Source: Linnemannia elongata (lineage: Eukaryota; Mortierellomycota; Mortierellomycetes; Mortierellales; Mortierellaceae). From it: a DNA stretch of 64,000 nucleotides. Positions 11,901-23,702 of this stretch are shown here, piece by piece. The stretch is from NCBI GenBank assembly GCA_036320915.1, contig JAXBDG010000009.1:2418001-2482000 (forward strand), in the 5' to 3' direction. A program made the translations under genes and the position numbers. The notes beneath the pieces were generated by a model. That model was not told the DNA's origin. It saw only the letters and a program-made list of their open reading frames with translations, and made no database searches. Every line of letters begins with the position of its first letter. The stretch's first letter is position 1.

Positions 11901-14900
11901 CAGGGCCATTACTCTCTCGATCTCGCCGTCAAGGTAACGGCTCTTTGGCATACTTTTGTTCTCCAACTAATGTTGTTCGACATTACTACTAGTTTATGCT
12001 GACTGACTTTGACACTGATTCTTTTATTCCTATTAGTCGGTCGAATATTTCTCGCGATTATTCAATATACCATACCCGTTACCCAAGCTGGACTTGGTGG
12101 CGGTGCCCGACTTTGCGCCAGGTGCGATGGAGAACTGGGGCTTGATCACCTTCAGAACATATGCGCTGTTGATCGAGGAATACGGGTCCCAGGATCGACG
12201 ACACGAGATTGCAGCAACAGTGATCCATGAAATCTCTCACCAGGTAAAATTATGCGCCCAGTTAGATTTATCTTTTATCCAGACTCAAGTTTGTATCACT
12301 GGATCATGCATGCTAATTTAATTTCTATATTTATTTTTACTTTTCTCCTTATTAGTGGTTCGGTAACTTGGTGACGATGGAGTGGTGGTCTGATTTGTGG
12401 CTGTTTGAGGGATTCGCGACGCATTTGGCGTACATTGTCGTGGACGAACTGTTCCCTGGCTGGGATATCTGGTCAGAGTTTGTCAAACGGATTCAGGAAG
12501 TACTCAAACACGACTCTTTGCGGACATCCCACCCAGTCGAGGTCGGGGTCGCCAACCCAAGCGAGATCACACAGATCTTTGATGAAGTCAGCTATATGAA
12601 GGGAGCCTCTGTCTTGCGAATGCTTAGCGCCTGGTTAGGTCAGGATCAGCTGTTACTCGGCCTCCGAAAGTTTATTCACAAGTACATGTGGAGCAACGCC
12701 AACACCGAAGATCTCTGGGTCACTTTGGCCGAAGAGTCAAAGATGGACGTCCCTGGATTCATGCGCAAATGGACTCGCCAGACCGGAGTAGGTTATCTAT
12801 ACATATCAAGGATGAATTGCGTGCGAGTATGCATTACACTTGTTGATTTGTGATTCTAACTCATTCTGTTCTCCACGTTTCATGATAATTTTAGTACCCT
12901 GTGTTATCAATTACAGAGTTGGACGAGTCAACAATCTTGGTGCGCCAGAACCTTTTCTTATCAACTGGAGATGTCCGTGAAGAAGAGGATCACATTATCT
13001 GGCCCGTGCCTTTGGGGCTTGTCACCGCATCGGACTCCACGCCCCGCAACATCATGATGGATACCAAGGAGCTGGTTTTGAAGGTGGACACTACACAATG
13101 GTACAAGTTCAATATGGGCCAGACAGGATTCTACAGAGTGTCCTATCCTCCCAAGACCTTGGCGCTCCTCGGACAGACGTTTGGCACAGAGCAGCTGAAT
13201 GCAGCTAACAGAGTCGGACTTTTGACCGATGCCGCTGCATTGGTTGCAAGTGGAATTGCACCTACCAGCAGTTTCTTGACCCTTCTCAAGTACTTTGAAG
13301 ACGAAGAGAACTACATGTAAGTGACTTACACCTCGCCATTACTGTTGGGAAGCTTCATTCTAATGGTTCTTGTAACGGAAAATTGACAGAGTACTTTTCT
13401 TGTCTACCAAATGTAGGGTTTGGGCGGAGGTATCTTTGAGATTGCAGGAATTATTGTCGGTCTGGCTAGAGCAGCCCACGCCGATTATGAATGGCTTGAA
13501 GGAAGTTCAAAGACGCCTCTTCACAAAGATTGTCAAGAGACTTGGATGGGAGTTCCCTGAAGGCGAGGATCCTGCTACTGTCAACCTGCGCGCCGTTGCC
13601 ATTCGTTTTGCAGGAAGAGCTGGCGACCCAGAGTAAGTCTCCATTTTCATTTTTCATGCGTACTGATGCTTGATGCTACGAAGAGATCATCGACTCATCC
13701 CTGTTGTTACATTTTGCCCTTCTGAATAGGATTGTTGCAGAGGCAAGGAGACGGTTTACAGCTTTTATGAAGCAACGGGATGTGACTGCCCTGCCACCAG
13801 ATTTGCGGTTCCCAGTCTTTGAGATTGTTCTCAGGACGACTCAGGGAGTAGAGGAGTATGAGGATATTGTCAACTACTACCGCGAGACATACATCCCTGG
13901 CGAGAAGGTAGTGGCTTTATCCGTCCTTGGATATGGAAGCTCGCTGGAGTTGGTGCGGAGGACACTGGCGTTTGCCATGTCGCGTGAAGTCCGTACTCAG
14001 GATATCCTTAGTGCGATCGCGACATTGCGCTCTTCGGTGGTAGGTCGTGCCGAACTGTGGAACTTTATGCGCCACCACTGGGATGTCCTCTACGAGCGCC
14101 ATTGTGACGATATCGGATTCCTGGATTACTTTGTGCTGCTCAGTATCGAGTCGTTTTCGACGCTGGAGAGGTACCGCGAGGTACAAGCGTTCTTTGCCAA
14201 CAAGGACACGAGCGCGTATGACAGGATCCTTGCGACATGTCTGGAGGGAATCCGTATGAACATTCTCTGGTTGGAACGTGATTGCAAGGATGTTGAGCAG
14301 TGGTTGAAGGTCAACGGATACTTGACTATTGGTGCAGGCACTGATGGGCATGAACGGCAGCACTTGTCGATGATGTCGTCGATCCAAGCGGGAGCTGTCA
14401 ACGGGATGTATGGGCATGAGTTGAGTGGTCACGGCCTTTCGAATTTTACCGCTACCACACCAAGCACAACAAACACGACTGCATCGTCCCCCACCAGCAA
14501 TGCCACAACCGCTACGTTGGTCAATGGAACAGGTTCGGTCAGCACGACTACGCCTACCGGGTCGACATCGGGTGCATCGTCTGGAGCATCGACCCCCTCG
14601 AGTGGGCTCAAGTACCCACATGGTGGTATCTACAGCCAACACGCGACCCATGTGCGATCGGAGGTGTATTTGGATGGGTTAGGCCAAGCATCGGAGGAGC
14701 AGGCTCAGCAGCTGTTGCAACTTCAGCATGATCAGCAGCAGCATGAGTTGCGGTTACAGCAAGAGTACCAGCGTCAGCTGCAGCTTCAACAGCAGCATAT
14801 GCAGCAGTATGGCCACAGTCACACTCACGGCCATGGTCATGGTCACAGCCACGGTCACAGCCATGGCCATAGTCACAGCCATAGACAGTTCAACAGCCGG

Positions 14901-14975
14901 CCACCAGAGCAGCGGCCACGGACCCTGGAACGCGAGATGGAACTGCTCAGTATGAGCGGTGACTATGAGTTCTAA
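8910..14975 (+). CDS. M1 zinc aminopeptidase (puromycin-sensitive type) with Gln/His-rich tail
   Basis: Metallo-aminopeptidase of the M1 family, probably the cytosolic puromycin-sensitive/AAP1 class, which removes N-terminal residues from peptides. Eleven exons join in frame: 8910-9028, 9569-9667, 10852-11028, 11246-11309, 11530-11676, 11790-11933, 12037-12243, 12356-12787, 12895-13316, 13417-13632 and 13730-14975 (1,090 residues). Seen directly: ARRAFPCWDEP, GAMEN at about 279-283, HEISH zinc site at 314-318, third ligand Glu337 exactly 18 residues on, and catalytic-type Tyr at about 399 (DEVSYMKG). The third-ligand motif reads WLFEGFA, not the usual WLNEGFA. After the usual family end comes a tail of about 190 residues: Ser/Thr/Gly-rich, then Gln-rich, then a run of Gly-His/Ser-His pairs. 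This makes it longer than AAP1 or NPEPPS. Confidence 0.92.
14400..14900 (+). repeat. Gln-rich and (GH/SH)n coding repeat in the aminopeptidase tail
   Basis: Within the last aminopeptidase exon, bases 14700-14810 encode repeated Gln with Leu/His. Bases 14810-14890 encode alternating Gly-His and Ser-His pairs from the degenerate hexamer GGTCAC/GGCCAT/AGTCAC. The varied synonymous codons suggest the histidines are kept by selection and are not simple slippage. Clustered histidines of this kind can bind zinc, nickel or copper. A role in metal supply is inference. Confidence 0.7.
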
Positions 14976-15323
14976 GACCTCGTTTTTTTTTCTTTGCAAA
15001 CTATGAATAATATTTTCTATTGCAAAACCCCCTTGTGACGCCTTGGATATCTTCTCTTGATCCCTTGCTTCGATACCCTCGCGTCGCAAATCATTTTCGC
15101 CTCTCAGTCACGTCACAATGGGTTTTTTTGTGACGTCACTCGTGAAGGAAGCCCGTGAGTGGGCCTGGTGCCATCCTTTGGCCAACGTGATTCCATGCAT
15201 TGTCCATTTCTTTTTTTTGTCACCCACACACTTACTCTACCCTTCTCTCGCACCAGACTCTCGTTGTCACCCGCTCCACTCTCCTTCACTCTCTCCTCTC
15301 TTCACAACACATAACTACACATC

Positions 15324-17041
15324 ATGTCTCTTGTCGCCACTGAGTTCTGGTAAGGAATTTCACACGATAAAAAGGATGAAGGAGCGCAAGTGCACACTCC
15401 ACCCAACAGAGACAGGGGAATCTAGCTTGCGTGAACACAGCAGGAGCAGTTGAAAAGGACGAGCAAAGGAAGAGTTGACACAGCAGCAACGCACATACAC
15501 GCACACTGAAGGCGACAAATGGCCTCTTATGAGTTTGGATTCCTTGACAGTTTGAAGCTGCAATGGGCAGGGACAGGAACCAACAGAGACACTAGAGCTG
15601 ATCGCCTTTCGATATTCTTTGCAAGCGCGCTCTTCTTTACTTCTTACCTTGGGAAGTGGAACGAGGAAGGGTGCTGCTCTTGCCAATAACACTTGCAACA
15701 ACGGCAACAACTGCCTCAATTGCAACACCTGCGACCGCTACAGTTACTTAAATCGAAACGCAATATCGTGGACACAATGGCTAACCAAAAAAAAACCCCT
15801 GCTCTTCTTTCTATGTTTTTGTTGGTGGTCGATTCACTTGATAGCCCCGTGTACGCTCCCTTCTTTGGAGTCATGGGTGCCACCAGCGCCATTGTCTTCT
15901 GCTGTAAGTCCTCCGTCTAGTTTCTCAAGCATATCTACATCTTCGTCCTCCTCCTCCTTGTGCCCTCCTTTGTTCGATTTTTTCAGGGTCTGTCCCAATA
16001 GCAGTTGCACTTCGCCTCACGTTGCCTCTGCATCTTTTCAGTTCAGCAAGGATCCGGGATATCGACACTTTCACTACCTTCCAACCCGACACACCCAGGA
16101 CGTAGAAAGTTAAACAACTACACTTGGATTGTCATCAATATAGTTCGTAGAGGGAAAGAGAGAAGCTGGATGGATTGCTGTAAACACGGAGCGAGGATCT
16201 ACACGGAAAGGATTATAGTGGTGTCATATAGCGCCCCTCTCCTTTGTCCTTTCGACAGACCAGGAACTGCCAGGGGTCACATACCTGCTTACTCTCAGTA
16301 AGGGGAAGAGGAAGTAAAAAAAAAAAAGGAATGGTACGGGCGGCCCTTTCTTTTACCCCCATGACAAGGGCACATACATAACCACATGGACACCTCGTTG
16401 CCCTCCTTATCCATTTCAGTCTTCCTATGTGTTCTTGGGTGAAATTTTTCGTTGATTCGACCTGATGCTGACCCCTCGTTCCTCAATCCCTTTCTTACTA
16501 TTGTAGGCTTCGGAGCTGCCTATGGTACCGCCAAGTCGGGTGTCGGTCTCACCTCGATGGGAGTTCTTCGCCCTGACCTGATCATCAAGGGAATTGTCCC
16601 CATTATTATGGCCGGTATTATCGGTATTTACGGTCTAGTCGTCTCTGTCCTCATCGGCAACGGCTGTAAGTTCATTTTTTTTATCTTGCGCCTTTCATGA
16701 CTGAATGAGTGTAATATGAATACGAACATTGAAGGGTCTTGTTCCTCTCACTTATCGTCATCCTTCTCTTTATTCCTCCAATGACAAAAATAGTCCAACA
16801 GAAGATGTCGTTGTTTGCTGGATTTATTCAGTTGGGCGCTGGTTTGAGTGTTGGATTGGCTGGTATGGCTGCTGGTTTCGCTGTCGGTATTGTCGGAGAT
16901 GCAGGAGTTCGTGCCTCTGCTCAACAACCCCGTCTGTTCACAGGAATGATTCTCGTGTTGATTTTCGCTGAGGTCTTGGCCCTGTACGGACTCATCGTTG
17001 CCCTTATCTTGAACACCAAGGCTTCAACAGCTGAATGTTAA
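15324..17041 (+). CDS. VMA3: V-type proton ATPase proteolipid subunit c
   Basis: The proton-carrying proteolipid of the membrane c-ring of the vacuolar H+-ATPase, which acidifies vacuoles and Golgi/endosomes. Four exons (15324-15349, 15845-15903, 16507-16665 and 16794-17041) give 163 residues in the usual four-helix hairpin arrangement. Diagnostic segments: [53 protein letters not shown] and IVGDAGVRA. The essential lipid-buried Glu is in helix 4 ([20 protein letters not shown]). Exon 1 is only 26 nt; its last two bases pair with the first base of exon 2 to make the Cys before PVYAP. The gene is convergent with msrA. An AATAAA lies at 17220-17225. Confidence 0.93.
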
Positions 17042-17219
17042 GCGCGTCCATACTCCCTTCTTCCTCCTCGACCTCCCCTACAACATCCAAAGAGTTTTTT
17101 TTTAACTCTCACTTTCTCTCAGCTACCATTGTTCTTTGACCCTTCTCCTTGCTCTTTCCTTCTTTCGTTTCTTTTCGCATTCATGACATTCTTGCTCTTT
17201 TCGAATAAGATGTCTATGA

Positions 17220-17225
17220 AATAAA
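17220..17225 (+). terminator. Poly(A) signal of the V-ATPase subunit c gene
   Basis: A canonical AATAAA followed by an A run lies about 180 bases after the stop codon, in the convergent gap before msrA. It is the best candidate for the cleavage/polyadenylation signal. Confidence 0.5.
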
Positions 17226-17442
17226 AAAAAACCAAGAGTTTTCTATAGCTCTTTGCTCTTATATGTCGTTATATTCTATTACCACCAACATTAGTTTGGC
17301 AAAGCTAGAGGCGTTTGCATGGGTGATTAAGAGCCAAGCCTTTTCTTTATTTGTACTTCGACTTCCTTTCTCCTCTGCATCCATCGCCTCCTCCCCCCCT
17401 TCTCAAGTTTTGACCAGCAGTCGATATATATCTCTCTCTGTC

Positions 17443-18903
17443 CTACCACCTCAAGAAGTGAGAAGGACATTCATACCCATGTGGATTCTTATCCAAATAC
17501 TTTTGATGATACTCCTCCGCATCAAACCACTTGAGCGCACCCGCCCAAATCCCCTTCCCACCACTATTATCGCCCGCACTCCCTTCTTCCTTCCAAACAA
17601 TCTCGGTCACAATCTTCTTCCGCCCATACCTCGTCTCCTGAACCTCCTTTGTCACCCTTCGAGCGATCTCGGCCTGTTCTGGAGAGTGTGCAAAGATTGC
17701 GGAACGGTATTGGGTACCACGGTCAGGACCTTGGGAGTTGAGGGTTGTGGGGTCGTGCATCCTGTAGAAGAATTCGCAGAGGATGGGGTAGTTGATTGTA
17801 GGGGAGGGTGTGTATTCGAGAGTTAGGGCTTCTGCGTGGCGGGTTATTCCTGAGCAGACCTGTGTGGGCGGTTAGGAGTTCAAGGAGAGGGAGGGAAGGG
17901 GGGGGGGGGGGGGGAATTAGTTAAGCAGGTAGAGGGAGGGGAAGGAAGGACGGAGAGGGTGGGAGGAGGAGGAGACAGAAAAGAGTTGCGCGTGATTAGT
18001 TTTCGCCTTTTTGCGGCAGGGAAACACCCAAAGTTGAAAAACACAAGGTAGTTGCGTTGAAGAAATTCGCGGTTTGCGATGTGCGTGCAAATAGCGATGC
18101 GCATTTTTTTTGTAAAAAAAAAAAAAAAAAGGGAGAAAATATACCTTTTTGTAGGTGGGGTGGGCGTCTATGCCACCGATGTAGCCGACTCGAGTCTTAA
18201 TATTGTCGTCCTTGAAGTGCTTCTGGAACGCCTTCTCGACACCCCTGGGTAGTAGAAAAGGAAAGGGGTGGAAAAGAGCAAGGCCCAGCAAAGGAAGGAA
18301 GGAAGGGGACGTAACGGACACAAGTAAGGCACGGACAGCACAAAATGAAAAGAAATTAGTACAGGATCTGATATGAGAGGATGCAGCAGGATTTAAAAGT
18401 ATGTGTGCAGTCTTGATCTGATATCCCTTTTTGGGACGTGGAGAAGGGAAGAAGGGGAGGGAAGAAAGGAAAGGCGTGAACCCATTGTGGTTTGCTCAGT
18501 TAGAGGAAGAAGAAAAAAAACGAGTTACTAACCAGAAGCATCCTGCTGCAAAGGTTGCTCTTTCTGTCATCTTTGGTGGTTCCTGCTTTTGTTGCTCTTG
18601 AACGACCGATTTTGATTGTGTCGTACTTGGAAGTTTTGACTTTTCTGGCACAGGAGAGTTGGAAGGCGAGGTGCTACTGGCGCCACTACTACTACTATTA
18701 CTGGCTGTGCTACTATGGCGCTTCTGGAGTTGATACAGCTGTTGGACGGCAGTCGACTGTTTCAAGTGTGGTGAAGTGGTGGTAGAGGTAGGTGAGAGGG
18801 GTGGGGAGATGATGCTGCCTGCGCCGTTGGTGTTGATGTGGAAGATCTTCGGGAATGGACTGCCGATTGTGCACGGGAAGAGTTTTCGGAGATGGAGTGG
18901 CAT
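17443..18903 (-). CDS. msrA: Peptide methionine-S-sulfoxide reductase
   Basis: MsrA reduces methionine-S-sulfoxide in proteins and free amino acid, using thioredoxin as electron donor. Exons 18903-18533, 18244-18145 and 17859-17443 join in frame to 295 residues. The catalytic motif GCFWGVEKAF is rebuilt across the first intron, with Cys as the nucleophile. VGYIGG and PTYKKVCSG follow, then HAEAL, FFYRMHDPTTLNSQGPDRG and GTQYRSAIF, all family hallmarks. The C-terminal region reads KWFDAEEYHQKYLDKNPHGY. The first roughly 115 residues precede the reductase fold. They are Ser/Thr/Pro/Gln-rich with a basic start, so mitochondrial targeting is possible; a shorter cytosolic form could start at the internal Met before TERATFAAG. 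Confidence 0.92.
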
Positions 18904-20577
18904 TTTTGGTGTTAGCGTTGAGGATATTAAGAATTGTGTGAGTTGGCGCGATTGAATGTAAAGCGAATGTGGTTGGTGTATAGTTCAAAGAGAGTTTTGG
19001 GGTGGCAAAGAGAGGGTATCAGAAAATTGAAGAGTGAGAAAGAAGAAGTGGAATGAAGGAGGAGAAAAGAAAAGAAACGATACGAACACTTCCCCTTGAA
19101 CACCTCTTATTTGAAGAATAGCAAGCAAGCACCCTTATTTCATTTGCTGTTTTTTTTACGCTATTGCGTTGTTTCTGCCCTTGAGCGCGTGTAAAGGTGT
19201 CATTTCTCCTTGTCCACAAGGATACATAAACTTCCGCTTGCCTATTCCTGCCTGCCTGCGTACACGCGATATCTGGTTTCGGGAGAATAATGTATCTTTT
19301 ACTGCTTGCCGAGGAATCATCTGCAACAAGATCGCAGTGGGAAATTATGGGAACAATCGCCAAGGAGAGGAGGAGGAATATCGCCGAGGAGAGTGAGCGA
19401 GAAGAGGACTCAGGACAGACGACGATGGAGGGAGGGAGAGAGCGATGACTATGGCCAAGTTTTAGTTGTGCCTACAGTTTGTCGGCAAATCCGCAGAAGA
19501 GGATGAAACTTATGGGTTGACAAGGATTGACGGACGTGAAGGTGGGGAGATATGGAGGAAGACGATGAAGTGAAGAGAGAAGAAAAGAGGGGGACAAAGA
19601 CGAGGAGAAAGAGCAAGAAAAAAGAAGTGGCTCACCCCTGCTCTCCTTGAGGGAGGGCGTCCATCAATGATTCATTGACTCCATTGCGCCTCATGACCGT
19701 GCCTACCTTCGCTCTCTTCCCTTTTTCCTGGAGTTCACATACACCGACAAGTAACCATCACCACACGGGTAAACCAGTCCGACTGACCACTTTCTTGTCC
19801 TTTGCCAGTAACCGTGTTTGTTGTACGCGAAAAAAAAGAAGGGCTGGAGAATGGGCAAACAAAAAACTTGCGACAACTTTTTTGCTCTATCGCGATATCG
19901 CGACAAAATTGGAGGGAAAAGGAGAGAAAAAGGGAGGATACAAACCCAAATTAAGATAGAAACCTGCACCATTTTCTATTTGCGTTCAACCCTAACCCAG
20001 TCGCCACAACGCGCCTTTCTTTTCCTCTTGCGGCTCAGGGATCTTCGGGGGAGGAGGAGGGATGGGAAGTGCAGAAGGTGAGGGAGGAAGGTGGAAATAC
20101 TGAGAAGAGAAAGAAGAAGGGAGGATGGGACCTTGATTTCGATAGAAAAGTGAAAAGAGACTAATCGTAACCAACAGGCTTCCGCGTGAGCTGGGTGAAG
20201 AAAGTCAGAGAAGGAGAGAGACCGAACCCTTGATGGAGATGCAATTAGATAGGCTCGGCCTTTTGGTGGCGAAATCACAAGCCAGGAAAGAGTCAGCTAT
20301 TTCCAAAACAAATCAGAACAAACATTCAGATTTGGATATCTCGATTACTTTCCTTTGTGTTACAAACAGGACTACATATCCCCGATTTGTCTTGGCTCAC
20401 ATGCCGGGTATGCAAGGAGGGGAAAAAAGGAGAGACAGGTCGATTCGTTCGAGAGAATGCGCGCTTGCATGAACAAAGATGTGATTGTGGTTGTGCAGAT
20501 GCGATGTTGTTGCTCATGCATACAATAGAACGAGAGAGTGAGAGCGAGAAGAAATAAAGCTCACCCAGGTTCTTTTC
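18904..20577. other. Intergenic region upstream of msrA, nothing recognised
   Basis: No open frame here carries a recognisable motif. Purine-rich stretches on the plus strand at 19360-19640 and 20040-20110 again read as pyrimidine-rich on the minus strand. The msrA promoter should lie in the first few hundred bases. Confidence 0.4.
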
Positions 20578-21180
20578 TAGGACTTACAAGCAGCTGGGAG
20601 ACTTGGGGGATTTCATTGTATGACTGCTGGTCGTGGTATTGTTCATGCTAAGAGGCCTGTCAAATCACAGACCCGTGCTCATGGATTGCACCTCTGGATC
20701 AACTTGCCTAAGTAGCACAAGATGTGTGAGCCCCATTAGTACCACGAGCTTCTGGATGCACCGATCCCTCGCGTCAGACCCCAGGAATCTGTCGTCGCCA
20801 AAGGCGTTGCAGGAGAGTCACACAGCGTCAAGTCTCAAACTTATACCCACATGCCGACAATGTTCCTCGACTTCAAGATGGATAAGAACCAAATCGTCAC
20901 CCAAACCATCCCGTCAACATACAACGGATTCATTTGTATCCTCAGCGGCATCGTATACATAGGCCTTCTGGACAATGAGACAGTAGCAAAAGCGCATCAT
21001 ACCCTTCTCTTCTCCGAGGACGGTACCGGTACCGTTATGATCCAGATAAGAGGATGAAGAAGTGAATTTTGAGATGATAGCGGTGGGGGCGATGAGGAAG
21101 CTCGTGGTCCAGATTGGTCCCTTTGTGATGAATACAGGAAAAGAGGTTTATGAGACCTATTGGGATATCACGATGGCATG
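20578..21180 (+). pseudogene. Decayed pirin gene fragment
   Basis: Remnant of a pirin (cupin-fold nuclear protein/quercetinase family). Plus-strand frames read the family signatures MTAGRGIVHA (usual QWMTAGRGIVHSE), then LWINLPK, HKMCEP and YHELLDAPIPRV. A second block starts at 20851 with MPTMFLDFKMDKN and runs through YNGFICILSGIVYIG. A frame-shifted C-terminal block reads VQIGPFVMNTGKEVYETYWD. In-frame TAG stops interrupt the first block after LPK and after EPH, and a frameshift separates the last block. The N-terminal third, including the first metal-binding histidines, is missing. Clearly non-functional. Confidence 0.8.
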
Positions 21181-21234
21181 AATGGGATTGAGAGGGGGAG
21201 GCCCGAAGCTCGAATGGTACCTCAAAGTGGATTG

Positions 21235-21816
21235 TTGCTTTCATTTACTCGCGCTACTGTCCAAATTCTAGGCTCGAATAATTTCATACTCACTTCCAGA
21301 CAGAATTCGATGGCTGTTCGGCGAGAATACCAAAAGGTACCTGAATGGGTATGGCCTTCCAGCACGCGGTCCAGTATCCCTGAGCGAGCATCCCAAAGTC
21401 GCTCTGTCTTGTCGTTGTTGCTAGTGGCGATCCGTGGCGTTTACTCGTTCTGTGTGACTGCGCAGGACAAAGTCGGTTTGGCCTGCTCCAATGTCCCTCA
21501 CGGCTGCGAATTTGTCGTCCGTTCCAACTGACACGATTCAAAGACCTTCCGGGGAGACCGCGAGGCACTATACAGAATTCTCTCCGGAGACAATAGCTAG
21601 GCCGAACTCTCCAGATACTGGATCATACTGCCGCACAGTTACCGACTTGGTAACACCGAAGAGAACTCGACCATCTGGAGAAAAAATTACGCTCGTCAAC
21701 GGGTCGGATCCACTCTCCACATCCATGCCTGTATCCAACGAGCTCACTCCCACCCTATTCCTTCCTTCTGCATTTATTTTTTTTGCCTTTTGTTTTCGTG
21801 CAGTGTACGCGTACAT
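21235..21816 (-). pseudogene. Decayed WD40-repeat fragment related to the NLR WD domain
   Basis: Minus-strand frames contain several partial WD40 repeats with stops and frame changes: VIFSPDGRVLFGVTK, VRQYDPVSGEFGLA, CLAVSPEGL and VFSPNSHRILSGSEYE. The piece VRQYDPVSGEFGLA closely resembles LRQYDSETGEVGLAVP in the NLR-like protein at 43-47 kb. This suggests a common origin with that propeller. Stops lie at the expected Trp of a repeat (TAG) and after GENSV. There is no NACHT part nearby, so it is a detached 3' fragment. Confidence 0.65.
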
Positions 21817-22160
21817 GAAATTATTGAATTTCCCCCCCTTCCCCTTCCCCCTTCCCCTCCATCCTGCCCCCTCCTTTTGTTGTTTTTTTTTCTTTTAAGT
21901 AACTATCACTATCATTTCTTCCTTTCATTACCACCCATCATCCCTCACCTGGGCTTTGAACTGAGCTCTCCTTCCCCCTCCTTCCTCCCTGTTGCCCTGT
22001 TTTTTGTTTCTTTTCTTTCAAGCAGGGTTATCATTTTCTTTTTCATTACCACCAAATCAATTGTCCCTCAATACCCGGACCGTCGACCTCTCCTTCTTTT
22101 ACAGAGTAAACACAACGCAATAGGCCAGCCGTTGACTTCGACATAAACTCCGTTCAACTA

Positions 22161-22650
22161 CATGTCCACAAGTCAGCAGGCTCCACCAGGATCAGATTCC
22201 CCTTGTGCTGATGCGCTAGAGTTCAAGCGTTGGTGGAGCGGGTGGCAACAAGTAAGGTGGTCAACCTACGACCCTGACTTCTTCTTGCGAGATGTGAGGG
22301 GGATGATGCTTTGATTGATTCAGTAGACGAAAAAGCTGGCGGTGCTTATATAGAGTATGAGGAGGGTCTGATTGAGCCGGCCATAAGGCGATGTGAATCA
22401 TTGGAGCAGGATAGCGATTAGGAACAACGTTCTTGTTTGATGCGGATGAATCATCACTGAGAGATCATAAAGTTACATTTGAGTTTGCTGGAGCGGGACG
22501 TCTTAAGGCGAGATGTTTTTGATATCGAGCCTTGGGATCCTCAACAGTTTCTGGTAGAGAGTGATTCCATACGCTGGGTGCTCAATATTCAAAAGAAGTT
22601 GTGCTATTTAATGACTATCATTTACGCCGCCGACCGTTGACTATTTGGCG
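22161..22650 (+). pseudogene. Unidentified coding-like remnant
   Basis: From the ATG at 22161 a frame reads about 50 codons rich in Trp, Asp and Arg (FKRWWSGWQQ, WSTYDPDFFLRDVRG), then stops. A shifted frame continues with ALIDSVDEKAGGAYIEYEEG and IRRCESLEQDSD. A further stretch near 22480-22640 reads LLERDVLRRDVFDIEPWDPQ before a stop. The composition looks protein-like, unlike the simple-sequence frames nearby, but I recognise no family. It could be a dead gene or a spliced gene whose introns I cannot define. Confidence 0.3.
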
Positions 22651-23702
22651 CTTTACTTTTGTGCACGATAGTGGACTGGTCTCGTGTTGTTTGTTTCTTC
22701 TTTTTGCTACTTGATATGCAATAAAAGCACCCGAAGAGAAGGAAAAACATTGATCACTACAGAAGAGAGGAGGAAGTGAGAGGGCTGAAGAGAAGTAAAA
22801 GCAGCCGCAAAAACACGTCTAATTCATCAAGGTAAATATTAAGTTTTAATTTTCGTTAGTTTTAAGATTCATTTATAAACCTATCTCCCTTTATATATCA
22901 TCACTTAAGTTTTTCCCATGACCAAGAAACATTGTTGTGAGTAGCCTTGTTGGTATCTGTAGCGTTTCATCATTGATTGACAAGGACTCAATCACGCGAT
23001 CAACGCTTTGGTGCATTGCAAGCACTTCCCTTTTTCGGTTTAATTGGTACATAAGAAGTGGCATAAGCCGAAGAAGTATATGAAGCTGAAGCCTATGCTG
23101 AAACAAAACAAAAAACCCCGCTTCGTTACTTCAAATCTTCATATCCAGTCAGGTATCAAAATTTGATAGTGTCGGGTGGTGATCAGATCGCAAAAAATAA
23201 ATAAAAAGTTTCCCTTAATTCCTTCGAAGAACCCTATGTGTGTCGTTATCATATTCTTTCACTTCTCAGCATTTGGTATGTGTTGTTGGTGTTTAAAGAG
23301 CGTTCTAATAGTCTCTTCCATGCCTTTCTTTTTTTTTTCTGTGCAAGGCAGGAACACATTATATGAAAATATATAACTGGAATTGTCATACTCTCATTGT
23401 GGTCTTTCTAACGTTCATTGAGACTGTAAACTCTTTCGTTTCTATTTTTTTTCGTTAAGGATTTTGTCTTTCGTTGTGGCACACCGGACTAGATTTTATC
23501 ATCTGATTGTGCATATGTATGCTGGATACCACGAAGTAGAATGAGAAGAGTGGAATTACGGAGCAAGGTTTATGGATCGTTTTTGTTATTCAGAAAAGAA
23601 CAATTTCTAACAACTAGAGTTCTAGTGCCATTGAAAAGAAGATAGAGGAATATACAATGCACTATTTGACACTCACACCTAGCGCGCTACTCATAATCTT
23701 CT
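22651..23702. other. A/T-rich intergenic region
   Basis: No gene is recognised. The stretch is more A/T-rich than its surroundings (for example 22840-22900 and 23170-23450). A 71-codon minus-strand frame at 22891-23106 has no recognisable motif. Confidence 0.4.

Noticed and set aside
13917..14651. 244-codon antisense frame over the last aminopeptidase exon
   Set aside because: Shadow of the strongly supported sense coding frame; Arg/Cys-rich with no motif.
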